Of a stretch of 64,000 nt of DNA, positions 33,205 to 41,085 are shown piece by piece; the stretch's first letter is position 1, and the number at the start of each line of letters is the position of its first letter. The notes beneath the pieces are model-generated. The model saw only the letters and a list, made by a program, of their open reading frames with translations, was not told where the DNA came from and ran no database searches. Origin of the DNA: Bacteroidota bacterium (GTDB lineage Bacteria > Bacteroidota > Bacteroidia > Chitinophagales > Chitinophagaceae); contig JAFEAE010000023.1 in NCBI GenBank assembly GCA_018266575.1, forward strand, positions 124,001 through 188,000, written 5' to 3'. A program made the translations under genes and the position numbers.

Positions 33205-35187
33205 ATGCAGACTCGTTTAGGAACCTTATTTTTACAGGGAATCTTTATTCCGCAGAAAATAAAATCATACCTACCGGTGAGATCAGTTTTTACATCATTA
33301 TTTCTCTACCTGTTTTGTTTGTCTGCAAATAGTCAGCGATATGATACTTCATCGCTTGCTATTTATGGCTTCCAAAATCAACTTGCAGTTGCAGAAAAAA
33401 TTTCCTGTTATATTGATGAAGCAAATACAAAAGATATTTCAACCATTCAACCAGAAAAATTTTCCATCCCCTATCAGTCTTTTTTTCAACGCATCAATTC
33501 AGCCCCGTGGCATAAAGCTTTCTGGTTGAAATTCGGTTTGGAAAATAAAAGCGACAGTATCCTGAAGCTTTTTATTTATTGCGGCGATCTGAATTATGTA
33601 GACATCTGGTCAATCAGCGGTTATACAACGCAGTTAGTGCGTGGAGGTAACCTGCGAAGAGAAGATCCGTTTTTCTTCACACAAGCTTCTACTTCTATTA
33701 TCGCTCTGCAATTGAAACCGAAACAGCAATCCGAAATATTTATCAGAATACGCCAGCAAACACAGGAATACGGTTTTGATGGGATTGAAATTTATGACCA
33801 GCAAAATCTTGATGACTCTTTATTTAAAGATTATAAAGATGATCGGGCATTTATCATTTTTCAATTTCTTTTCCAGGGGTTTTTAATCTGCCAGGTACTT
33901 TATGTGCTGTTCCAATGGCTGATCACCAGGCGCAGTGAATATTTGTATTATTTTTTCTACCTGCTGGTCATTGCTATTTATTTTTTAAGTAAGTATGAAC
34001 AATTGTATGGCATAACTATTTTGTTTACGCGTTATCCGTTGTTGAAAATATATCTTGGCAAAACATTATTGATCCTTCCGTATTTTTTTTATTTCAAATT
34101 CGTGAGCAGCTTTTTGGAAATACCTGGTAAATATCCCGGCCTTTACCGGCTGATCAGGTATGTGGAATATTTTCTGTTTGCTTATGTGTTGTCCGATTTT
34201 ATATTCATTATCATCACATTCAACCAAAAGCTACAATCAACACTATATACTGTTATAATCCTTATTGTATTTATTATAACAGCATCTTTCATTGTATATA
34301 TGTTCCGGCAAAAACAAAAACTCATTTATTATGTTTTAACGGGGAGTCTGTTCGCGGCAGTCGGGAGCACCACAGGGCTTATACTTACTTATCTTTCTTA
34401 CAATTCAATTGTTGACTTTAGTTTTCATAATTTCCTCATTTTCTCACAAATTGGCGTATTGCTTGAAATATTATGCTTCACTGCAGGCTTGAGTTATAAA
34501 AGCAAAAAGAATGAAGAAGATAAAATCAGCGGGCAACAAAAACTGATCGAGCAATTAAAAGCGAATGAGCAATTACAATCGAATATGCAAAACATCCGTA
34601 ATAAAATTGCACAGGACCTGCATGATGATATCGGATCTACACTCAGTTCGATTTCCATTCTGAGTGATCTTGCATTGAAAGAAAAAGATGCTTCACAAAC
34701 CACGGAAGCCATTCATGAAATAAAAGATAACTCCGTGACATTAATGGAAAAAATGGATGACATCGTTTGGAGCATCAATCCCAAAAATGATTCGCTGGAG
34801 AACCTGCTGATGCGCATTCGCAGATTTGCAACTGCATTATTTGAAGCAAAAGATATCGATTATACGATCTCGATCAGCGAGCATATTCATGAAATAAAAC
34901 TACCTGTCGATTACCGGCAACACATTTATCTTATTTTAAAAGAGGCCATCAACAACCTGGCAAAATATTCCAAAGCTACAAAAGCAAATATTGATATTGA
35001 ATTTGCAGGTTATATACTTCGTATGTCTGTTATGGATAACGGAATTGGGTTTTCTTCGGAAGAAAATTCAACAGGTAACGGGATCCTGAACATGAAGACG
35101 CGTGCCGCATTAATGAATGCATCATTGAATATTAAATCCGGCCCGGGAAAAGGAACGGTTATTTCGCTGGCAGTAAAAATTGAATAA
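33205..35187 (+). CDS. 7TM-DISM sensor histidine kinase
   Basis: 660 aa. After a signal sequence (core SLFLYLFCLSANSQ) comes an extracytoplasmic beta-sandwich (7TMR-DISMED2-like: APWHKAFWLKFGLENKS, LKLFIYCGDLNYVDIWS), then seven membrane helices, a coiled linker (EQLKANEQLQSNMQNIRNK) and a kinase core with His in AQDLHDDIGSTLSS. The HATPase part has LKEAINNLAKYSKA and DNGIGFS. DISM domains are thought to bind carbohydrates. A longer frame from 33139 is possible, but it overlaps the iscS promoter. Its partner regulator follows after 53 bases. Confidence 0.88.
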   Translation: MQTRLGTLFLQGIFIPQKIKSYLPVRSVFTSLFLYLFCLSANSQRYDTSSLAIYGFQNQLAVAEKISCYIDEANTKDISTIQPEKFSIPYQSFFQRINSAPWHKAFWLKFGLENKSDSILKLFIYCGDLNYVDIWSISGYTTQLVRGGNLRREDPFFFTQASTSIIALQLKPKQQSEIFIRIRQQTQEYGFDGIEIYDQQNLDDSLFKDYKDDRAFIIFQFLFQGFLICQVLYVLFQWLITRRSEYLYYFFYLLVIAIYFLSKYEQLYGITILFTRYPLLKIYLGKTLLILPYFFYFKFVSSFLEIPGKYPGLYRLIRYVEYFLFAYVLSDFIFIIITFNQKLQSTLYTVIILIVFIITASFIVYMFRQKQKLIYYVLTGSLFAAVGSTTGLILTYLSYNSIVDFSFHNFLIFSQIGVLLEILCFTAGLSYKSKKNEEDKISGQQKLIEQLKANEQLQSNMQNIRNKIAQDLHDDIGSTLSSISILSDLALKEKDASQTTEAIHEIKDNSVTLMEKMDDIVWSINPKNDSLENLLMRIRRFATALFEAKDIDYTISISEHIHEIKLPVDYRQHIYLILKEAINNLAKYSKATKANIDIEFAGYILRMSVMDNGIGFSSEENSTGNGILNMKTRAALMNASLNIKSGPGKGTVISLAVKIE

Positions 35188-35240
35188 ATTCAGATAAATA
35201 TCCGATACGGTATCCGGATATAATTCATCAATTTTACAGC

Positions 35241-35864
35241 ATGATCAGGGTAGCTATTGTTGAAGATAACAACACATTGCGGAGCAGCCTTTCCAACCTG
35301 TTCAATAAAACAGATGGGATGAAATGTGTGGCATCTCTCAACAATTTATTGAATGTGGTGAGCGAAACTGCGAAATCTATGCCTGATGTAATACTTATGG
35401 ATATAGGGCTTCCGCACATTTCCGGTATTGAAGGCGTGCGTACAGTGAAAATGAATTTTCCGGAAATACTGGTGATGATGTTCACCGTATTTGAAGAAGA
35501 CGATAAAATATTTGATGCAATAAAAGCAGGAGCTTCGGGCTATTTATTGAAGAAAACACCTCCGGAAGAAATTGTTGAAGCGATCAAACAATTATATAAC
35601 GGCGGAGCACCGATGAGCGCAAGTATTGCAAGAAAAGTGATCCAGTCTTTTCAACAGGAACCTTCCGGTGATTTGCAGGACTATCAGCTGACAGTTCGCG
35701 AAAATGAAATTTTATATTCTTTGATAGATGGGTTGAGCTATAAAAAAATTGCTGATAAATATTGTGTAAGCATCAGCACCATCCGTACCCATATCTGCAA
35801 TATTTATAATAAACTCCACGTGAATTCAAAAGCAGAAGCTGTTGCAAAAGTGTTGAAAAGATGA
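35241..35864 (+). CDS. NarL/LuxR-type response regulator
   Basis: 207 aa. Receiver domain with acidic pair ED in IVEDNNTLR, phospho-acceptor Asp in VILMDIGLPHISG (about residue 56) and Lys in GYLLKKTPPEE. C-terminal LuxR-type HTH: LTVRENEILYSLIDGLSYKKIADKY and STIRTHICNIYNKLHV. Partner of the DISM kinase directly upstream. Confidence 0.93.
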   Translation: MIRVAIVEDNNTLRSSLSNLFNKTDGMKCVASLNNLLNVVSETAKSMPDVILMDIGLPHISGIEGVRTVKMNFPEILVMMFTVFEEDDKIFDAIKAGASGYLLKKTPPEEIVEAIKQLYNGGAPMSASIARKVIQSFQQEPSGDLQDYQLTVRENEILYSLIDGLSYKKIADKYCVSISTIRTHICNIYNKLHVNSKAEAVAKVLKR

Positions 35865-36047
35865 GGCATTAAGAGGCAAGACACAAGGTTCAGGATAACA
35901 AGTTGATATGCTTGAATGCAGCATCACTTAACATTTACCGCTCACCGCTTACTTAATTCCATGACCATCGCGATCCTCTCAAAATCATATATTCATCCGA
36001 TTGTCTTGCGCATGTATATTTTTTTTCTTTGGTAAAAATGTATACGT

Positions 36048-37292
36048 ATGAAATCTATTCTGATCATCTCCGTCTTTTGTTTTGCGGTTTTGCAATTAAC
36101 TTTTGCGCAAGCCAGCGACCCGAACCAGGTAGCCAAAGATGCAGCAACCAATCATGCAAATAACGACATGAACAATGCCGCCGATAATGGTTTGAACAAA
36201 GCCGAAAACAGTATTAAAGGATTATTTAAAAAGAAAAATAAAAAACAGGATCAAAAAAACGATTCCGCGCAAACAAAAACAGCGACATCTCAAGTAGCAG
36301 CAACATCTACAGATGCACCGGCAAACACGGCGCCAGATATAAAATCATATCAGAATTATGATTTCAGGGCCGGCGATAAAATTATTTTCGAAGATAATTT
36401 TGCAACTGACCAGGATGGAGAATTTCCTGCACACTGGGACTTGAACAAAGGACAAGCAGTGGTTAATAAAATAGCCGGCATCCCATCTTTTTTATTGACA
36501 GAAGGAAATTATTGCCAGGTAGTTCCGCGAATGACATCTAAATCTTACCTCACCGATAACTTTTCAATAGAATACGATACGTATATGACAGGCGGTGCGT
36601 TCGGGCTTATTGTATATCTCTATAACGAAGATAACAGCGATAACATGACGGTTCATGTAAATTCTTCTGAAGCAACATGGGGAGGGCCGAAAAAAACGTT
36701 GTCCGGAAGTTTTCCATCAGCAATAAATGGGGAAAGTTACCTGAACAAATGGCACCACATAGCGATAGCCTATAAAAACGACCAGTTAAAAGTATATGTT
36801 GATCAATATCGCATACTCACGGTACCACATTGTGATTTCAAGCCTGCAAATTTTGATTGCGAAGGAATTGGAGACCAGGACCACCCGATTGTTTTTACAA
36901 ACTTTAAAGTTGCAGACGGCGCACAGATGAATATGCTAGATGCAATTATGACAACCGGAAAATTTATTACACATGGCATCAACTTCGACGTAAACAAAGC
37001 AGTCATTAAACCGGAAAGCATGGGCGTGATCAGCGATGTTGTAAAATACCTGCAGGCTCATCCCGAATTGAAATTGGAAATTGACGGACACACAGACAGC
37101 GATGGAAGTGCTGATCTCAATATGAAATTATCGCAGCAACGTGCTGATGCAGTAAAAACTGCGATCGTATCCGGCGGTATCGACGCATCGCGTTTAACAA
37201 CAAAAGGTTTTGGCGCATCAAAACCGATTGGCAAAAATGATACCCCTGAAGGAAAGGCCACAAACAGAAGGGTTGAATTTGTAAAACTGTAA
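36048..37292 (+). CDS. OmpA-family outer-membrane protein with central beta domain
   Basis: 414 aa. Signal peptide (residues 1-20), then a low-complexity region rich in Asn, Lys and Ala, a central concanavalin-like domain (about 105-290: KIIFEDNFATDQDGEFPAHW, SYLNKWHHIAIAYKNDQLKVYVD) and a C-terminal OmpA peptidoglycan-binding domain. The latter has INFDVNKAVIKPES, LEIDGHTDSDGS with the diaminopimelate-binding Asp, and the LSQQRADAV and NRRVEF motifs. It probably ties outer membrane to cell wall. Next gene 31 bases downstream. Confidence 0.88.
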   Translation: MKSILIISVFCFAVLQLTFAQASDPNQVAKDAATNHANNDMNNAADNGLNKAENSIKGLFKKKNKKQDQKNDSAQTKTATSQVAATSTDAPANTAPDIKSYQNYDFRAGDKIIFEDNFATDQDGEFPAHWDLNKGQAVVNKIAGIPSFLLTEGNYCQVVPRMTSKSYLTDNFSIEYDTYMTGGAFGLIVYLYNEDNSDNMTVHVNSSEATWGGPKKTLSGSFPSAINGESYLNKWHHIAIAYKNDQLKVYVDQYRILTVPHCDFKPANFDCEGIGDQDHPIVFTNFKVADGAQMNMLDAIMTTGKFITHGINFDVNKAVIKPESMGVISDVVKYLQAHPELKLEIDGHTDSDGSADLNMKLSQQRADAVKTAIVSGGIDASRLTTKGFGASKPIGKNDTPEGKATNRRVEFVKL

Positions 37293-37323
37293 CACCTCCA
37301 TTAAACTTCATAATTAAATACCA

Positions 37324-38262
37324 ATGAAAAAATTCTTTTTTATTTCTATTTCGGCATTTTGTACGCTTTCATCTTTTGCACAGAAATGCCTTCAGTTAAA
37401 TATCGCTCCACTGATGAGCAATTTGCAGGTGCCCGGCAGCAGCGCCAACTCATTTGCAAAATGTGCAACAAAAACAAACGATCACGGACAAATTGAATTT
37501 ATAAATTACGGAAGCGACCTTGAGCAACTAGACACAATAGTAGCCCGCAATTCAAGGGATTTTAACAATGCTTCCGTAACGAACATGGGAAATATGCAAT
37601 TACCTTCTTCGCAAAATGTTGATGCAGCAAAGCAATTGGCAGAGCAGTTAAAAAATATGACACCGGAACAGCAGAAAGCATGGGCAATGCAACAGGCGCA
37701 ACAACAGATGGCAAATGCATCTCATCCCATACAGGACGATGGCGCAACGGCAAAACTGGTAATGCAAACAAATGATATGGCAGTAAACCAACTTGGCGCC
37801 TTGAACAGGGAGCTTGCTGCAAAAATGCGGGAGATTATGGAAGCATCTTCAAAAGAAAAAGAAACAGTGAAATTAGACAATTCGAGCTGCCCGGGACTGA
37901 AGCCCGTTGGGTTGCCCTCTTGTGCTTGTGTTAATGCATTAGCCGGGAAATACTGGGATAAAATAATTTCGATAGAAGATAAATACAATGCGCAACGTAT
38001 TGCTTTGTTGCAACAATATATCCCGAGAATAAAGGCTATTACCTCAACTGTTGATGATAATATTGCCAAATTGCAATATGGGGATGCAGTAAAATCTCCC
38101 CAATTAAAACAAATGCTCTTCAGCGCACAATCATCTGCATTCGGAAATTCATTTTCGCTAACCACCGCATCTATTGAGGATATCAGAAAAGAGAGTTCAA
38201 ATATATTTGCTCATAAAAAAAATGCAGATAACCAGGTAGAAAATTTATCCTGCCAAAAATAA
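37324..38262 (+). CDS. Secreted protein of unknown function
   Basis: 312 aa. Signal peptide MKKFFFISISAFCTLSSFAQ. The mature part is helical, rich in Gln, Ala and Met (NMTPEQQKAWAMQQAQQQMAN), with several Cys (CLQL, SSCPGLKP, PSCACVNAL, LSCQK) that could form disulfides. I do not recognise the family. It follows the OmpA gene closely and is likely co-transcribed. Its natural terminator, just downstream, was split by the mobile element. Confidence 0.75.
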   Translation: MKKFFFISISAFCTLSSFAQKCLQLNIAPLMSNLQVPGSSANSFAKCATKTNDHGQIEFINYGSDLEQLDTIVARNSRDFNNASVTNMGNMQLPSSQNVDAAKQLAEQLKNMTPEQQKAWAMQQAQQQMANASHPIQDDGATAKLVMQTNDMAVNQLGALNRELAAKMREIMEASSKEKETVKLDNSSCPGLKPVGLPSCACVNALAGKYWDKIISIEDKYNAQRIALLQQYIPRIKAITSTVDDNIAKLQYGDAVKSPQLKQMLFSAQSSAFGNSFSLTTASIEDIRKESSNIFAHKKNADNQVENLSCQK

Positions 38263-38284
38263 TTTTTGCCGGTTCTTCTAATAC

Positions 38285-38293
38285 AAAAGCAGC
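38285..38293. terminator. Left arm of a terminator split by the mobile element
   Basis: AAAAGCAGC at 38285-38293 and GCTGCTTT at 41835-41842 are the two arms of one hairpin, with loop CCGTAATGA, that faced a T-run (ATTTTTTATC). Removing the element and one target copy restores it. A second exact complement, GCTGCTTTT, lies inside the element at 38353-38361. Confidence 0.7.
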
Positions 38294-38294
38294 C

Positions 38295-38302
38295 CGTAAT
38301 GA
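38295..38302. repeat. Target-site duplication, left copy
   Basis: CGTAATGA directly abuts the left inverted repeat and is repeated at 41827-41834. Allowing perfectly symmetrical ends the duplication is nine bases (CCGTAATGA); eight is the length usual for IS1595 elements. Confidence 0.75.
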
Positions 38303-38328
38303 GGGTATTACTTACAGTCTGGGACAAG
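38303..38328. repeat. Left terminal inverted repeat
   Basis: GGGTATTACTTACA, spacer GTCT, GGGACAAG. The right terminal repeat has the same two blocks with spacer ATGA in this orientation. Confidence 0.88.
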
Positions 38329-38368
38329 ACAAAGTAACACTTTCATTATCAAGCTGCTTTTCCTTATG

Positions 38369-38398
38369 TGTAGATTTTTTTAAAAATTAAAATCTACA
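38369..38398. repeat. Perfect inverted repeat before the first passenger gene
   Basis: TGTAGATTTT (38369-38378) and AAAATCTACA (38389-38398) form a perfect 10-bp stem four bases before the ATG at 38402. It may be an operator or a block to incoming transcription. Confidence 0.5.
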
Positions 38399-38401
38399 AA
38401 C

Positions 38402-38761
38402 ATGAGACAGCAAATTGTCTTAGAAATTTTCTATCAGAGTTTAAAAATATGTTTAGGGGATAGTAGAGATATTACCGCCAAAGAATTATTTAGTCTTTTG
38501 AAAAATAAATATGCTATTTCATTAGAGGAAATAGAAGATATAATGAATGAAATTTATTCTAAGGGAGAAATAGTGAAAAAAATAGATAACGAAGAAGTAA
38601 GTTTTAGCTTTTTATCCTTGATGAATACTGATAGAAAAATTGATTTCCCAGATGGTTCATTTTTGTATGTGAAGAATCAAGCAGATGTAAGCGAATGGAA
38701 GAAAATTATCGCTGAAGGAATAAAAGCGAAATTTCCACAGGAGTTGAAATATTACCAATAG
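38402..38761 (+). CDS. Unknown passenger protein of the IS element
   Basis: 119 aa, acidic-basic mixed. The segment ITAKELFSLLKNKYAISLEEIEDIMNEIYSKGEIVKK reads as two or three helices followed by a beta hairpin, resembling a winged-helix pattern, but I do not recognise a family. It is the only element gene on the plus strand. Its 3' end overlaps the convergent gene by 56 bases, which predicts antisense interaction between the two transcripts. Confidence 0.6.
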   Translation: MRQQIVLEIFYQSLKICLGDSRDITAKELFSLLKNKYAISLEEIEDIMNEIYSKGEIVKKIDNEEVSFSFLSLMNTDRKIDFPDGSFLYVKNQADVSEWKKIIAEGIKAKFPQELKYYQ

Positions 38762-39317
38762 CCCTGATGTGCAGCATCGGATTTGTCATATTAGATAGCT
38801 CATAAGTTTCGTTAAAATATGAAATAAAGAAAGTGCCACCTTCCATTCTTTCTAAGTCATGTCCTGTTCTTCTTCCTGCATTTATATCCTCTATTCTAAA
38901 TTCTATTTTAGCATCGGTAATGAAATTTACTCTGAATCCTAATCCTCTCGGAAGCCTCATTGAAATCCAATTATTATCACTTAAGATTATGTGCTTTGTA
39001 AATTCATCGTTGAGATAGATATCTTTAAGAATTTCATCTTCCCATAAGTTTTGGATTGGGATTATTTCTCTATTTGTAAATGCAGCCCAAAAAAATATAT
39101 TTTGCAGGTCGCTATTTGTAAATATATGCGAAGGAAATTCACCAAAAAATTCTGCTAAATAAATAGCTTTAGAAACAACAGGGTCGCTTATACCCACGAA
39201 TACATCCCTAATTTGCATTGCTTTTTTATCGCTATTGACTGGCTGAAAAAATAATCCGCAAAGCTTATTGAATGGGCGCAATTCGTCTAACGCTGCTTCG
39301 TATGAATTAAAAATCAT
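38706..39317 (-). CDS. Unknown passenger protein of the IS element
   Basis: 203 aa, no signal peptide, no membrane helix, mixed alpha/beta composition (SYEAALDELRPFNKLCGLFF, WISMRLPRGLGFRVNFI, GRRTGHDLERMEGGTFF). I do not recognise the family. The ATG overlaps the TAA of the upstream 49-codon gene by one base (TAATG), so the two are translationally coupled and probably act together. It is the last gene of the transposase transcription unit. Confidence 0.65.
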   Translation of the reverse strand: MIFNSYEAALDELRPFNKLCGLFFQPVNSDKKAMQIRDVFVGISDPVVSKAIYLAEFFGEFPSHIFTNSDLQNIFFWAAFTNREIIPIQNLWEDEILKDIYLNDEFTKHIILSDNNWISMRLPRGLGFRVNFITDAKIEFRIEDINAGRRTGHDLERMEGGTFFISYFNETYELSNMTNPMLHIRAIGNISTPVEISLLFLQR

Positions 39318-39466
39318 TATTTTTTAGATGGAGTTACAAGTTCTTTTACTAATTCCTCAAAAGAGGCATCAACGATTATTTTTTCGTCGTATTTAGATTT
39401 CGTCTTTTTCTTTTTTCTCTGATGATTTTTATTAGTGTGCTTTTTATTTTTTTCTTTCGCTGCCAT
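39317..39466 (-). CDS. 49-residue Lys-rich protein coupled to the downstream unknown
   Basis: The small frame starts at the ATG at 39466, nine bases after the transposase stop, and reads MAAKEKNKKHTNKNHQ followed by RKKKKTKSKYDEKIIV and FEELVKELVTPSKK. The first half is very basic and probably disordered or nucleic-acid binding; the second half is a short amphipathic helix. It overlaps the next start by one base. The tiny size and coupling to a larger partner recall antitoxin-like pairs or transposition accessory proteins, without direct evidence for either. Confidence 0.65.
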   Translation of the reverse strand: MAAKEKNKKHTNKNHQRKKKKTKSKYDEKIIVDASFEELVKELVTPSKK

Positions 39467-39475
39467 TTAACTAAG

Positions 39476-40657
39476 TTACAAATATTTCCATTGGAAGCCG
39501 CCTGCATTAACTGTTTCCCCTCTTAATGCTTTAGAAATACTTGTTTTAGCAATTCCGGTCGCTTCTGATGCTGCTATTGTCGAATCATATTTTCCAATTA
39601 CCTCTCCGTTTAATATTTGACATACTGGTGTTCTTTTCCCTCTTGTTCCCTTGCGTTTTTCAGGATGAATTAATCTAATTGCTTTGGGGATAGTCGGCTG
39701 AATAATTGTTTCAGCTAATAAGCCATTGTCTTTAGTAAGTTCTTTCCAACTTAATTTCCCTTCAATGCTTCCAAGTGAAAATTCAAACCTTTGCCCATCG
39801 GTCATTTTTCTTAGATTATATCTGAATTGAAATTCATCACAGTAACGTGAAAGATGTTTGGGAGATACTTTGTGATATGTTCCTATGATTGTACGGCGAA
39901 ATAAACCGAAAGCCCCCTCAATTGTATTTGTGTGAATGTAGCCGTCTCTCACATATTCATCTATTGAATGGTTTACACTTTGATGGCTTACATAGTTCTT
40001 ACCAATGTTTATATAAGTACCTTCTCCATCTGTCATTAATGAGGCTGATTTATCAACGTTACGATATACCATAGGAATAATACTCCCTCTATTTGTATCG
40101 GGCGCAACTTCCAATTTTAAATTACCGCCTCTTTCGATCATTCCTATTATCATGCTCTTATTAGCGAATACACTAAAGTTATTTTCTTTCAATGTTGCTC
40201 TTTCTTTGTTTGACATATTCTTAATCCTTCCACCGTGATATAGTTCATCTACTTCTACAGTATTTTTAAGTAAAGGAGATTCTTTCTGTCTTAATGTTTC
40301 CCGAACTCTATTGATAACAAACCATGCAGATTTTTGCGAGATGCTTAAATCTCTTGCAAGCTGACAAGAAGAAATTCCTTTCTTACGAGAAGTAATTAAA
40401 TAGAAAGCCGGAATCCATGTAGTAAGTGGAATGTTGCTTGCGTGCATTGGAGTTCCAACAGTAACCGAATATTTCTTACGGCAATCTTTATTTGCACATT
40501 TAAAACGTTTGCCATTCTCAATGCGATACCATTTATCGCTATTACAGTAAGGACAACGAGGGCAACCACCCCAACGCTGCTGAACTAAAAAGTCAATACA
40601 CTTTTGTTCGTCCGAAAAATGTTTAATTAGTTCTTTTAAATTTTTAGTGTATTGCAT
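39476..40657 (-). CDS. IS1595-family transposase with C-terminal NUMOD1-like domain
   Basis: 393 aa. An N-terminal zinc ribbon (Cys32, 35, 38, 54, 59) is followed by a helical region (SSCQLARDLSISQKSAWFVI) and the ISXO2-like catalytic domain with Asp137 (VEVDELYHGG), Asp210 (LMTDGEGTY) and the N244/E247 region (HTNTIEGAFGLFRR), ending near 290. Residues 345-393 (VCQILNGEVIGKYDS, AASEATGIAKTSISKALRG, AGGFQWKYL) match the pattern of NUMOD1, a DNA-binding module better known from homing endonucleases. Intact, no frameshift. Tandem operator-like half-sites lie just upstream. Confidence 0.92.
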   Translation of the reverse strand: MQYTKNLKELIKHFSDEQKCIDFLVQQRWGGCPRCPYCNSDKWYRIENGKRFKCANKDCRKKYSVTVGTPMHASNIPLTTWIPAFYLITSRKKGISSCQLARDLSISQKSAWFVINRVRETLRQKESPLLKNTVEVDELYHGGRIKNMSNKERATLKENNFSVFANKSMIIGMIERGGNLKLEVAPDTNRGSIIPMVYRNVDKSASLMTDGEGTYINIGKNYVSHQSVNHSIDEYVRDGYIHTNTIEGAFGLFRRTIIGTYHKVSPKHLSRYCDEFQFRYNLRKMTDGQRFEFSLGSIEGKLSWKELTKDNGLLAETIIQPTIPKAIRLIHPEKRKGTRGKRTPVCQILNGEVIGKYDSTIAASEATGIAKTSISKALRGETVNAGGFQWKYL

Positions 40658-40666
40658 TATGTTTTT

Positions 40667-40686
40667 GTTTTACATTGTTTTACATT
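40667..40686. promoter_or_regulatory. Tandem operator half-sites before the transposase gene
   Basis: GTTTTACATT occurs twice head to tail, ending ten bases before the transposase ATG. The same half-site forms the palindrome in the repressor promoter at 40883-40899, so one protein could control both. Confidence 0.5.
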
Positions 40687-40704
40687 ATAGAGAAAAAAAA
40701 TACT

Positions 40705-40866
40705 TTATCTCTTTTTATTATTTTCTGCCAGATGCTCTAATTGTAACCGGATAAAATCACTTAATGACCGCCTATCTTTATCTGCCATTCGCATTAATTC
40801 TTTCTTAGTCTCTTCCGTTACTCTAAGATTGATGTTTACAGTTTTATTGTCTTTTGACATTGTCAT
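40705..40866 (-). CDS. Ribbon-helix-helix repressor of the IS element
   Basis: 53 aa from MTMSKDNKT (51 if begun two codons later at 40860). A beta strand VNINLRVTEETKKELM is followed by two helices (ADKDRRSLSDFIRLQLEHL), the standard ribbon-helix-helix/CopG layout. A longer frame from 40977 would add 37 residues but would run through the promoter and operator, so it is rejected. The gene lies 47 bases before the transposase gene; I infer that it represses its own and the transposase promoter. Confidence 0.8.
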   Translation of the reverse strand: MTMSKDNKTVNINLRVTEETKKELMRMADKDRRSLSDFIRLQLEHLAENNKKR

Positions 40867-40870
40867 AAAA

Positions 40871-40902
40871 CAAATGTACAATGTTTTACAATGTAAAACA
40901 AA
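40871..40902 (-). promoter_or_regulatory. Promoter of the RHH gene with operator between -33 and -7
   Basis: On the minus strand: TTTG (40902-40899), 20 bases, then TACATTTG (40878-40871), a full Bacteroidota promoter. The perfect palindrome GTTTTACAaTGTAAAAC (40883-40899) fills the spacer, an ideal repressor site. The ATG follows within 4-10 bases, so the mRNA is nearly leaderless. Confidence 0.7.
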
Positions 40903-40931
40903 TTTATTTGTAATTTTATTACAAATAAATT
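40901..40931. repeat. Perfect 14-bp inverted repeat
   Basis: AATTTATTTGTAAT (40901-40914), loop TTT, ATTACAAATAAATT (40918-40931). It lies between the repressor promoter and the candidate RNA and could be a second operator or the promoter region of a divergent transcript. Confidence 0.6.
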
Positions 40932-41085
40932 GGGGCATAACATAAAAATGCTGCCCCTCATTGGTGGTTGGTATCACAAAGGTAGCGTACCCAATTTGGT
41001 TAATGAGACCAGTCGGATGTCTACTGGAATCATTGTGATACCGTAAGTTTAGGGCAATTAATTTTGCCCTTTAATATTTTTAGTC
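40932..41085 (+). ncRNA. Candidate structured RNA inside the IS element
   Basis: This 0.37-kb gap (40867-41232) has no gene. On the plus strand: stem GGGGCA/TGCCCC (40932-40957); a 10-bp perfect closing stem GGTATCACAA/TTGTGATACC (40970-40979 with 41033-41042) enclosing two smaller hairpins, GGTA-gcg-TACC and CCAGT/ACTGG (41009-41027); then AGGGCAA-ttaatt-TTGCCCT with T-rich tail (41051-41085), terminator-like. The three-way-junction layout suggests an RNA, perhaps an antisense regulator; strand and expression are inferred. Confidence 0.35.

Noticed and set aside
40867..40977. N-terminal extension of the ribbon-helix-helix gene
   Set aside because: It would cross the complete promoter and its operator palindrome; the ribbon-helix-helix fold begins after 40866.
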